A DNA stretch of 23,756 nucleotides from CAYSEW01 sp964430245 (GTDB lineage Bacteria > Bacteroidota > Bacteroidia > Flavobacteriales_D > Parvicellaceae): contig CAYSEW010000036.1 of assembly GCA_964430245.1 (NCBI GenBank), positions 1 through 23,756 of the forward strand, read 5' to 3'. The notes below the pieces were generated by a model that was not told the DNA's origin, made no database searches, and worked only from the letters and a program-made list of their open reading frames with translations. How positions within the stretch are numbered: the stretch's first letter is position 1; the number at the start of each line of letters is the position of its first letter. Position numbers and translations under genes: made by a program. Shown here piece after piece: positions 14,609 to 22,298 of this stretch.

Positions 14609-15349
14609 ATGAAATTATTAGTCTGCATCAGTAAAGCACCAGATACTACTACAAAAATCTCCTTTACTGATAACAACACCCAATTTAATGAAGCAGGAGT
14701 ACAATACATTGTCAATCCTTATGATGAATGGTATGCTCTTGTAAGAGCTTTAGAAATCACTGAATCAAATGGCGGTACTGTTACTACCATTACAGTGGGT
14801 ACAGCTGCTGATGACCCAACTATTAGAAAAGCGTTGGCCATAGGTGCTAATGATGCTGTTAGAATTGATGCTGAAGCTAAAGACGCCTACTTTGTTGCTA
14901 AACAAATTGCTGAATATGCTAAGGATAAGGATTATGACATGATCCTTACTGGTAAGGAAACCATTAATTATAATGGTGCTCAGGTTAGTGGCATTATAGC
15001 TGAGCTATTGAATTTACCATTTGTTTCATTGGCCACCAAATTAGATCTAAATGGAAATTCTGCTACACTTGAAAGAGATGTTGCAGGAGGAGTTGAAGTA
15101 GTAGAAGTCAATACTCCTTTTGTAATCAGCGCAGCTAAAGGAATGGCTGAGCAAAGAATTCCTAATATGAGAGGAATTATGGCAGCTAGAACAAAGCCAT
15201 TAAATGTAGTCCCTGCAGTAGATCAAGAAAATTTAACATCTGTTGTAAGCTATTCTATGCCTGAAGAAAAAAGTGGGTGCAAATATATTGACCCAGAAAA
15301 CATGGAAGAATTAATCGAATTATTACATAACGAAGCTAAAGTAATTTAA
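14609..15349 (+). CDS. etfB: Electron transfer flavoprotein, beta subunit
   Basis: EtfB with EtfA forms a soluble FAD/AMP heterodimer that accepts electrons from acyl-CoA and related dehydrogenases and delivers them to ETF:quinone oxidoreductase. The protein has 246 residues. Typical elements are the N-terminal KLLVCISKAPDTTTKISF, then VQYIVNPYDEWYALVRALE, TVGTAADDPTIRKALAIGAN, ILTGKETINYNGAQVSG, and ERDVAGGVEVVEVNTPFVI with RIPNMRGIMAARTKPL. The gene ends one base before etfA, so the pair is cotranscribed and coupled. It has its own promoter signal upstream. No acyl-CoA dehydrogenase gene is adjacent. Confidence 0.95.
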   Translation: MKLLVCISKAPDTTTKISFTDNNTQFNEAGVQYIVNPYDEWYALVRALEITESNGGTVTTITVGTAADDPTIRKALAIGANDAVRIDAEAKDAYFVAKQIAEYAKDKDYDMILTGKETINYNGAQVSGIIAELLNLPFVSLATKLDLNGNSATLERDVAGGVEVVEVNTPFVISAAKGMAEQRIPNMRGIMAARTKPLNVVPAVDQENLTSVVSYSMPEEKSGCKYIDPENMEELIELLHNEAKVI

Positions 15350-15350
15350 T

Positions 15351-16298
15351 ATGTCTGTACTAGTATTTATTGAAGTAAAAGAAAAAGTATCAAAAGCTGC
15401 TTTAGAAGTAGTTTCATATGGAAGTAAAATAGGTCCAACAACTGTAGTTACCTTTGGAAATGCAAATGAAGATTCGTTAAAGGTTATTGGTGAATATGGT
15501 GGTGAGAAAATACTTATTCATAGAGGTATCTCATCATCAAATGATCAACAGATAACTAATTTGATCGCTGCTGCCACTGAACAAACTGGTGCAGAAGTAA
15601 TTGTAATCTCTCAAGATCAGACTGGTAAATCTATTGGTCCTAGAGTAGCTGCTAAATTAAATGCAGGGCACGTATCAGGAGCCATTTCAGTACCTGAAAC
15701 AGCTAACGGATTTGAAGTTAATACGAATGTTTTTTCTGGAAAAGCCATGGCTAAGATCGCTGTTCATTCCGATAAGAAAGTAATTTCATTATTACCTAAC
15801 TCTTTTTCACCTGAAAAAACAGGTGGCTCAGCTACTATAGAAGAGATCAATAACGACCTTGGTGAAGCTAAGATTACTGTTAAAGAAATGAAATCTCAAG
15901 GAGAAGGTATTCCATTACCAGAAGCAGAATTAGTAGTGTCTGCAGGAAGAGGTTTAAAAGGTCCTGAAAACTGGAATATAGTAGAAGACCTGGCTAACAC
16001 CATGGGTGCAACTACTGCTTGCTCAAGACCAGTTGCAGATATTGGCTGGAGACCTCATCACGAGCATGTTGGTCAAACTGGCACAGCCATACGTCCTAAT
16101 CTATATATTGCTATTGGAATTTCCGGAGCTATTCAACATTTAGCAGGAGTAAATGGCAGTAAAGTGATTGTTGTGATTAACACCGATGCTGAAGCTCCAT
16201 TTTTTAAGGCTGCAGATTATGGTGTGATTGGAGATGCATTTGAAGTAGTCCCAAAGCTTACTGAAGCATATAATAAATTCAAAGCTTCTCAAAATTAA
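15351..16298 (+). CDS. etfA: Electron transfer flavoprotein, alpha subunit
   Basis: EtfA carries the redox-active FAD of the ETF heterodimer. The N-terminal domain (to about residue 190) shares the fold of EtfB. The C-terminal FAD domain has the family signature: VSAGRGLKGPENWNIVEDLA, ATTACSRPVADIGW, QTGTAIRPNLYIAIGISGAI with QHLAGV, and VINTDAEAPFFKAADYGVIGD. The 315-residue length is normal. It follows etfB by one base. The next gene begins after 66 bases, in which I see no clear promoter or terminator, so readthrough is likely. Confidence 0.96.
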   Translation: MSVLVFIEVKEKVSKAALEVVSYGSKIGPTTVVTFGNANEDSLKVIGEYGGEKILIHRGISSSNDQQITNLIAAATEQTGAEVIVISQDQTGKSIGPRVAAKLNAGHVSGAISVPETANGFEVNTNVFSGKAMAKIAVHSDKKVISLLPNSFSPEKTGGSATIEEINNDLGEAKITVKEMKSQGEGIPLPEAELVVSAGRGLKGPENWNIVEDLANTMGATTACSRPVADIGWRPHHEHVGQTGTAIRPNLYIAIGISGAIQHLAGVNGSKVIVVINTDAEAPFFKAADYGVIGDAFEVVPKLTEAYNKFKASQN

Positions 16299-16364
16299 TT
16301 AACGGAATTTCATTATTTTCGTTACAACCTAAAGTCAGGCTATTGTTCTTGATCTTTCAATAAT

Positions 16365-16964
16365 ATGGAGAAAATAAAACTAGAAATTGCTGGATTATCA
16401 TACAGTCAAACTCAATCAGGTGCATATGCCTTAGTCCTTGCTGAAACAAAAGGGAAAAGAAGGTTGCCAATCATTATTGGCGGATTCGAAGCTCAGGCCA
16501 TTGCTATTGAGCTAGAAAAAATGACCCCTAGCCGTCCTCTTACTCATGATCTTTTTAAAAACTTTGCCGAAGAATATAATATTAACATCTCAGAAGTTAT
16601 TATTTATAATCTTGTTGAAGGTATCTTTTTTGCAAAACTGATATGCGAACAAGATGGAACTGAAATAGAAATTGACTCTAGAACTTCTGATGCTATTGCA
16701 TTAGCAGTACGATTTGAATGTCCTATATACACTTATGAATTTGTATTGAGCTCTGCTGGAATCATTCTAGACGATGAAGAAACAGAAGAATCTGAGCTAG
16801 TAGAAGAAGAATTAAATGTTGATGACTTTCCTCAAGAATCAGATGATGTAGAAAGACTTACACTTGAAGATCTTGAGCAGAAATTAAAAGATTCCATTGA
16901 CAATGAAGATTACGAATCTGCTTCAAAGATAAGAGATGAAATTAAACGCAGAAGTGGAAATTAA
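16365..16964 (+). CDS. Bifunctional nuclease-family (BFN/DUF151) protein with C-terminal UVR motif
   Basis: Residues 1 to about 140 form the BFN domain (pfam02577, DUF151), seen in YSQTQSGAYALVLAETKGKRRLPIIIGGFEAQAIAIELE, and in the SRTSDAIALAVRFECPIYT element that is highly typical. The family was named for nuclease activity reported in plants, and its bacterial role is not settled. Residues about 140-162 are strongly acidic and look like a linker (EETEESELVEEELNVDD). Residues about 163-199 match the UVR motif of UvrB/UvrC and Clp regulators (LEDLEQKLKDSIDNEDYESA, followed by SKIRDEIKRR). The UVR tail suggests protein-protein contact. It is 199 residues and lies between etfA and the transporter gene, whose start follows after six bases. 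Confidence 0.85.
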   Translation: MEKIKLEIAGLSYSQTQSGAYALVLAETKGKRRLPIIIGGFEAQAIAIELEKMTPSRPLTHDLFKNFAEEYNINISEVIIYNLVEGIFFAKLICEQDGTEIEIDSRTSDAIALAVRFECPIYTYEFVLSSAGIILDDEETEESELVEEELNVDDFPQESDDVERLTLEDLEQKLKDSIDNEDYESASKIRDEIKRRSGN

Positions 16965-16970
16965 TCTTTA

Positions 16971-18758
16971 TTGAAAACAACTTCAACAATCATATGGTTT
17001 TTTATTTGTTCAATCCTACTCTTTTCATGTAGTAAAGAAAAAAAATCCCTTGAAAGTTTATTAAATGGAAAATGGGATATAGAAAAAATTGAAACTAAAA
17101 ATTATTCGGAAGAAGTTCCAGACTCTAATTCATTTTCTCTTCTATTAAGCCATAATGAAAAAAACACATTTTCTGATGGAAAAGACAAAGGAAGCTGGGA
17201 GATAAAAGATTCTGTCTTAACACTATCAAGTATTCCTAGGTCCATTAAAACCCCTGTTGACTCCATCATATTATCCAATGACAGTATTGGAAATTCATCA
17301 TTTATTTTAAAGAACGGAGATACGAAAATTGCTTCACTTGACGAAAACGGCATACATCCAGACACTGTTCATTCTTCAATGAAATTAATTGCTGTTAATA
17401 GCAATACACTAAAACTCTACAATGACGGAACTACCTATGTTTTTAAAAAATTCGTTGAACCTGAAAGGTCATTTTCACTCTATTCAATTTTAAAAGGAAT
17501 TTTAGGTATTGCTTTTTTTCTATTTCTAGCTTGGTTATTCAGCACTAATAGAAAAGCCATTAACTGGAATCTTGTTGGTAAAGGAATTGCATTACAGATT
17601 ATCATTGCTCTAATGGTGTTGAAAATTCCAATTGTAGAAAATATATTTGATGGAATTAGTGCTGGATTTGTAACTTTGATTAGCTACACAGATTATGGTT
17701 TTGAGTTCTTATTCAAAAACATTATTTCAGGTAAATTAGATGACTCTCTAATTAACTTTGCCTTTAAAATACTACCTACTATAATATTCTTTTCAGCTCT
17801 AGTTAGTTTATTTTATTACTGGGGAATTATCCAAAAAGTTGTTTTTGCTTTTGCCTGGATAATGAAAAAATTCATGAGACTATCTGGAGCGGAAAGTCTG
17901 GCTGCAGCTGGAAATGTATTCTTAGGTCAAACCGAATCTCCTTTATTAGTAAAACCCTATTTATTAAGCATGACCAAATCGGAGATCATGTGTTTAATGA
18001 CAGGCGGCATGGCCACCATAGCAGGCGGAGTATTGGCTGCCTATGTTGGTTTTCTAGGCGGAGACGACCCAGAACAACAAGCTTTTTTCGCAAAACATCT
18101 ACTAACTGCATCAATAATTTCTGCTCCAGCAGCTATAGTAGCAGCAAAGATTTTAGTTCCTGAAACCGAACAGATCAATGAAAACTTAACCATATCAAAA
18201 GATAAAATTGGAACTAATGCCCTAGAAGCAATATCTAATGGCACAACAGATGGATTAAAGTTAGCCATCAATGTTGGAGCTATGTTATTAGTATTTATTG
18301 CCTTAATGGCTTTATGTAATGGTGTTTTACATTGGGTTGGTGACTGGACACAATTGAATAATCAGATCGCTAATAATACACCTTATGACAAATTAAGCTT
18401 TGAATTTATATTAGGATATATAGGAAGACCTTTAGTATGGATCATGGGTGTTAGCTGGACAGACTCATTATATGTTGGAGAGCTTTTAGGAATTAAAACA
18501 GTCTTAAATGAATTCGTTGCTTATCCCAGGCTAGGTGAGATGAAAGCAGCAGGGCAAATTTCAGAAAGATCAATTATTATGAGCACTTATTTGTTATGTG
18601 GTTTTGCAAATTTTGCTTCAATTGGTATTCAGATTGGCGGAATAGGTGCATTAGTTCCTTCTAGAAAAGGACTACTATCATCACTTGGCATAAGAGCGCT
18701 CATTGGTGGTACCATCGCCTGTATTCTTACTGCTACAATTGTAGGAATGACTCTTTAG
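16971..18758 (+). CDS. CNT-family nucleoside transporter with N-terminal lipoprotein and lipocalin-like domain
   Basis: The C-terminal 425 residues (about 171-595) are a concentrative nucleoside transporter: FLGQTESPLLVKPY (317-330), TGGMATIAGGVLAAYVGFLGG, and near the end YLLCGFANFASIGIQIGGIGALVPSRKG. This family takes up nucleosides, usually with Na+ or H+. The first 165 residues are unlike a transporter. They have a lipoprotein-type signal with lipobox LFSC (C20), then a lipocalin-like block (LNGKWDIEKIE, FSDGKDKGSWEIKDSVLTLS, LKLYNDGTTYVFKKF). The start must be TTG at 16971, because a stop in the same frame lies at 16962 and the next ATG is residue 137. The lipidated domain would face the periplasm, which fits the orientation I expect for the N-terminus of eight-helix bacterial CNTs. 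It sits six bases after the BFN gene and upstream of thyA, consistent with pyrimidine salvage. Confidence 0.88.
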   Translation: MKTTSTIIWFFICSILLFSCSKEKKSLESLLNGKWDIEKIETKNYSEEVPDSNSFSLLLSHNEKNTFSDGKDKGSWEIKDSVLTLSSIPRSIKTPVDSIILSNDSIGNSSFILKNGDTKIASLDENGIHPDTVHSSMKLIAVNSNTLKLYNDGTTYVFKKFVEPERSFSLYSILKGILGIAFFLFLAWLFSTNRKAINWNLVGKGIALQIIIALMVLKIPIVENIFDGISAGFVTLISYTDYGFEFLFKNIISGKLDDSLINFAFKILPTIIFFSALVSLFYYWGIIQKVVFAFAWIMKKFMRLSGAESLAAAGNVFLGQTESPLLVKPYLLSMTKSEIMCLMTGGMATIAGGVLAAYVGFLGGDDPEQQAFFAKHLLTASIISAPAAIVAAKILVPETEQINENLTISKDKIGTNALEAISNGTTDGLKLAINVGAMLLVFIALMALCNGVLHWVGDWTQLNNQIANNTPYDKLSFEFILGYIGRPLVWIMGVSWTDSLYVGELLGIKTVLNEFVAYPRLGEMKAAGQISERSIIMSTYLLCGFANFASIGIQIGGIGALVPSRKGLLSSLGIRALIGGTIACILTATIVGMTL

Positions 18759-18860
18759 TATTAAGTCTATTATATTTTTATTCACTTTAGGTATTAATTT
18801 ATAAACAGGAGTACCTATAAACAAAAAGTATCTCTTATTTTTAGCTCATAATATTGACGA

Positions 18861-19685
18861 ATGAAACAGTATCTTGATCTACTAGACCACATTATAGAAA
18901 ACGGCACACAAAAGGGAGACAGAACCGGCACAGGGACCATTAGCTGTTTTGGTTATCAAATGCGATTCGACCTTAAAAAGGGATTCCCTATGCTTACAAC
19001 TAAAAAGCTTCATTTAAAATCTATCATTCATGAGCTGCTTTGGTTTTTAAAAGGTGAAACAAATATTGAATATTTAAAAGAAAATCAAGTTAGGATCTGG
19101 GATGAATGGGCAGATGAAAATGGAGACCTTGGACCTGTTTATGGTCATCAATGGAGAAATTGGAACAGTGATGGAATTGATCAGATCAAAGAACTTATCG
19201 ATCAGCTAAAAAACAACCCTAATAGTAGAAGGATGCTTGTTTCTGCTTGGAATCCAAGTGTACTTCCAGATACTAGTGTTTCTTTTTCTGAAAATGTAGC
19301 TAAGGGAAAAGCAGCACTTCCTCCCTGCCATGCTTTTTTTCAATTTTATGTAGCTGATGGTAAATTATCTTGTCAGCTATATCAAAGAAGTGCAGATACA
19401 TTTTTAGGTGTTCCTTTCAATATTGCTTCTTATGCTTTATTCACTATGATGGTTGCCCAAGTGTGCGAGCTTGAATTAGGAGATTTCATTCATACTTTTG
19501 GAGATGTACATCTTTATAACAATCACCTTGAACAAGCAAATCTTCAACTTCAAAGAGAGCCAAAGCATTTACCAAAAATGCTTATCAACCCCGATGTAAA
19601 AGACATCTTTAGCTTTAAATTTGAAGACTTTCAATTGATTGACTATGATCCTCATCCACACATAAAAGCTGCAGTTTCAATATGA
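18861..19685 (+). CDS. thyA: Thymidylate synthase
   Basis: ThyA methylates dUMP to dTMP using 5,10-methylene-THF and yields dihydrofolate. The active-site Cys is C156 in LPPCHAFFQFYV. Other standard motifs are KGDRTGTGTISCFG, HELLWFLKGETNIEYL, VYGHQWRNW, QLYQRSADTFLGVPFNIASYAL and HTFGDVHLYNNHLEQ. At 274 residues it is ten longer than E. coli ThyA because of the insertion DTSVSFSENVAKGK (137-150), usual in Bacteroidota. The stop overlaps the folA ATG by four bases. ThyA consumes the same folate pool that MetF, at the left end of the window, diverts to methionine. The 102-bp gap upstream holds a TAGGTA/TACCTA inverted repeat (18788-18793 and 18812-18817) but no clear promoter. Confidence 0.97.
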   Translation: MKQYLDLLDHIIENGTQKGDRTGTGTISCFGYQMRFDLKKGFPMLTTKKLHLKSIIHELLWFLKGETNIEYLKENQVRIWDEWADENGDLGPVYGHQWRNWNSDGIDQIKELIDQLKNNPNSRRMLVSAWNPSVLPDTSVSFSENVAKGKAALPPCHAFFQFYVADGKLSCQLYQRSADTFLGVPFNIASYALFTMMVAQVCELELGDFIHTFGDVHLYNNHLEQANLQLQREPKHLPKMLINPDVKDIFSFKFEDFQLIDYDPHPHIKAAVSI

Positions 19686-20188
19686 TAGTTTCCTTAATCG
19701 CAGCAGTTGCACAGAATAATGTAATTGGCAGAAATAATCAATTGATCTGGAATTTACCTAAGGACATGAAATTTTTCATGGATACTACTATGAATCATCA
19801 TATTATCATGGGAAGAAAAAATTATGAAAGTATTCCTATTAAATACAGGCCTCTTAAGAACAGGACTAATATTATTATTTCAAGAAATTCAGACTATTCT
19901 GCTGAAGGTTGTGTCTTAGTGAACTCCATTTCTAATGGTATAAAACATGCTCAAGAAAACCATGAGAATGAATGTTTCATTATAGGGGGAGGTCAGATCT
20001 ATCAGCATGCATTAGACCTTAATATTGTAGATCAACTTTACATTACTCATATAGATGAAGTTTTTGAAGGAGACACTTATTTTCCTGATATTAATTATAC
20101 TAATTGGAAAGGTGAATTACTATTCAGCCATGAAGCTGATGAGAAAAATCCTCATAGCTTTAAAGTAATGAAGTACAATAAAATTTAG
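19682..20188 (+). CDS. folA: Dihydrofolate reductase
   Basis: DHFR regenerates tetrahydrofolate from the dihydrofolate made by ThyA, using NADPH. At 168 residues it matches the family. MIVSLIAAVAQNNVIGRNNQ begins the core, the catalytic acid is D28 in WNLPKDMKFF, HHIIMGRKNYESIP binds cofactor and substrate, and CFIIGGGQIYQHAL and THIDEVFEGDTYFP complete the fold. The ATG overlaps the thyA stop (ATGA), so the two enzymes are translationally coupled. The stop at 20186-20188 overlaps the convergent clpX stop by two to three bases, so there is no intergenic terminator. A trimethoprim-resistant plasmid type is unlikely in this chromosomal setting. Confidence 0.96.
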   Translation: MIVSLIAAVAQNNVIGRNNQLIWNLPKDMKFFMDTTMNHHIIMGRKNYESIPIKYRPLKNRTNIIISRNSDYSAEGCVLVNSISNGIKHAQENHENECFIIGGGQIYQHALDLNIVDQLYITHIDEVFEGDTYFPDINYTNWKGELLFSHEADEKNPHSFKVMKYNKI

Positions 20189-21420
20189 GCTACTTTTAAT
20201 TTACTGATCTTAGATTTTGAAAATTTCTCTTTAGCATAGCTTAATGTTATTTTCAATGTTTTTTCCTTATTAGAAGGTGCCTCAAACATTGCATCAGTCA
20301 ATATAGCTTCACAAATTGACCTTAATCCTCTTGCTCCTAATTTTAGCTCAACAGCTTTTTCAACTATATAGTTCAATACTTTTTTATCTAATTCCAATTC
20401 AATTCCATCGATCTCAAATAATTTTTTATACTGCTTTATTAGTGCATTTTTAGGTTCTGTTAAAATCAACAAAAGAGACTCTTCATCCAAGGGATTTAAA
20501 TAAGTCAAGACTGGAAATCTGCCGATTAATTCAGGGATCAGTCCATATTTTTTAATATCCAGCTGATTCACAAAAGACAATATATTATCAGATGAATAAA
20601 TTCCTTCATCAGCTGTATTGAATCCAATGGCTTGAGTTTTAACTCTTCTTTCTATGATCTTATTGACCCCATCAAAAGCTCCTCCACATATAAATAAAAT
20701 GTTTTTTGTTTCTACCTGCACCATTTTTTGTTCTGGATGCTTTCGACCTCCCTGTGGTGGAACGCTAACAACTGCCCCTTCCAATAATTTAAGCATCGCT
20801 TGCTGAACTCCTTCTCCAGAGACATCCCTAGTAATTGAAGGGTTGTCGCTTTTCCTAGCCACTTTATCTATTTCGTCAATAAAAACAATTCCCTGCTCTG
20901 CTGCTTTAACATCGTAATCAGCAGACTGAAGTAATCTTGAAAGAATGCTTTCTACATCCTCACCTACATAACCTGCTTCTGTTAGGACAGTGGCGTCCGC
21001 AATACAAAATGGTACATTTAATAATTTAGCAATACTTTTTGCCAACAATGTCTTTCCTGTACCTGTCTCTCCTACAAGAATCACATTGGATTTTTCGATC
21101 TCTACATCATCCTTTGATTGTTTGTACAACAATCTCTTGTAGTGATTATATACTGCTACAGAAAGCACCTTCTTAGCATCGTCTTGCCCAATTACATATT
21201 CATCTAAATGTTCTATGATCTCTAATGGCTTTAGTAGAGTTAAAGAAGATTCTAGCTCTTTTTTATTTTTTATACCAAGGTCTTCCTGAACAATTGTATT
21301 TGCCTGACCAATGCATGAATCACAGATGTGACCTGTTATTCCTGCTATCAGCACATTAACATCCTTTTTTTCTCTGCCACAAAAAGAACACCTGATATTA
21401 TCGTTTTTAGATTTTGCCAT
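20185..21420 (-). CDS. clpX: ATP-dependent Clp protease ATP-binding subunit ClpX
   Basis: ClpX is the hexameric AAA+ unfoldase that feeds substrates into ClpP. The N-terminal zinc-binding domain has C11, C14, C33 and C36 (CSFCGREKKD, HICDSC). The AAA+ core has Walker A GETGTGKT (117-124), pore loop GYVGED (150-155) and Walker B VFIDEIDK (179-186). IGF at 265-267 is the loop that docks on ClpP. The C-terminal small domain with LGARGLRSICEAIL is intact. At 411 residues it is standard. It follows clpP after 71 bases that contain an inverted repeat and a TAnnTTTG box, so it may also be transcribed alone. It ends against folA. Confidence 0.97.
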   Translation of the reverse strand: MAKSKNDNIRCSFCGREKKDVNVLIAGITGHICDSCIGQANTIVQEDLGIKNKKELESSLTLLKPLEIIEHLDEYVIGQDDAKKVLSVAVYNHYKRLLYKQSKDDVEIEKSNVILVGETGTGKTLLAKSIAKLLNVPFCIADATVLTEAGYVGEDVESILSRLLQSADYDVKAAEQGIVFIDEIDKVARKSDNPSITRDVSGEGVQQAMLKLLEGAVVSVPPQGGRKHPEQKMVQVETKNILFICGGAFDGVNKIIERRVKTQAIGFNTADEGIYSSDNILSFVNQLDIKKYGLIPELIGRFPVLTYLNPLDEESLLLILTEPKNALIKQYKKLFEIDGIELELDKKVLNYIVEKAVELKLGARGLRSICEAILTDAMFEAPSNKEKTLKITLSYAKEKFSKSKISKLKVA

Positions 21421-21427
21421 TTAATTA

Positions 21428-21466
21428 CAAAAATACAAATTGAAGCTGTAAATGTTTAATTTACAG
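21428..21466 (-). promoter_or_regulatory. clpX promoter region with overlapping inverted repeat
   Basis: On the - strand TATTTTTG (21435-21428) matches TAnnTTTG and ends seven bases before the clpX ATG at 21420, which would give an almost leaderless transcript. An exact 8-base inverted repeat, CTGTAAAT (21446-21453) and ATTTACAG (21459-21466) with a 5-base loop, lies about 10-31 bases upstream of the -7 box, where the -33 element and a regulator would sit. No TTG is present at the usual spacing. The repeat could be an operator or a hairpin separating clpP from clpX; no T-tract follows directly. Confidence 0.4.
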
Positions 21467-21491
21467 TTGATTAAAAAAATAGAGCACCTAC

Positions 21492-22187
21492 CTACTTTTT
21501 AGTATTTCTTACAAGTACCTCATCGATCATCCCATATTCTTTGGCTTCTTCTGAAGTCATCCAATAATCGCGATCCCCATCCTTCCATACTTGTTTATAA
21601 TCTTTTTTAGTATGATGTGATATGATTTCATAAAGCTCCTTTTTTAGCTTTTGAATTTCTCTGGCCGTGATCTCAATATCCGAGGCTTGACCCTGTGCGC
21701 CACCTAATGGCTGATGAATCATTACCCTAGAATGCTTTAATCCTGTTCGTTTTCCTTCAGCTCCTGCACATAACAATACAGCACCCATAGAAGCAGCCAT
21801 TCCTGTACAAATAGTAGCAACATCAGAATTAATATATTGAATGGTATCATAAATACCCAACCCAGCATATACAGAACCTCCTGGAGAATTAATATAGATT
21901 TGAATATCTCTATTTACATCCATCGATTCTAAAAAAAGTAATTGTGCAGTGATGATATTAGCTACATAATCGTCAATAGCTGTCCCTAAAAAAATGATCC
22001 TATCCATCATCAGTCTAGAAAAAACATCCATTACAGCAACATTCATTTGCCTTTCTTCTATTATGTTTGGAGTCATCCCTACGGGGACCCTTGAAATAGC
22101 AGAAATATAATTGTCAACTGAAAGGCTAGAAATTCCCTTATGCTTTACTGCATATTTCTTAAACTCATTTGGATCAAAATTTTGCAT
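21492..22187 (-). CDS. clpP: ATP-dependent Clp protease proteolytic subunit ClpP
   Basis: ClpP is the barrel-shaped serine protease that degrades proteins delivered by ClpX. The catalytic triad is S133 (GMAASMGAVL), H158 (MIHQPLGG) and D202 (WKDGDRDY). SPGGSVYAGLGIYD (101-114) forms the oxyanion region. The 231-residue length is above E. coli ClpP (207 before processing) because of about 35 extra residues at the N-terminus (MQNFDPNEFKKYAVKHKG) before the conserved VGMTPNIIEERQ. Such extensions are common in Bacteroidota, and whether this one is removed is not known. It lies 111 bases after tig and 71 bases before clpX, the widespread tig-clpP-clpX order. Confidence 0.96.
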   Translation of the reverse strand: MQNFDPNEFKKYAVKHKGISSLSVDNYISAISRVPVGMTPNIIEERQMNVAVMDVFSRLMMDRIIFLGTAIDDYVANIITAQLLFLESMDVNRDIQIYINSPGGSVYAGLGIYDTIQYINSDVATICTGMAASMGAVLLCAGAEGKRTGLKHSRVMIHQPLGGAQGQASDIEITAREIQKLKKELYEIISHHTKKDYKQVWKDGDRDYWMTSEEAKEYGMIDEVLVRNTKK

Positions 22188-22298
22188 GGTATAATCGTCT
22201 TTTAATTAGAAGGTTAAAGTTAACATTTCTAGGCATCTAAAAATGACTTTTTAAAGAAAAGAAAACAACAACTTATAAAATATCTTAAAAAATTAAAT

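Noticed and set aside
18788..18817. TAGGTA/TACCTA repeat before thyA
   Set aside because: Six-base arms 18 bases apart may be chance; no promoter is associated.
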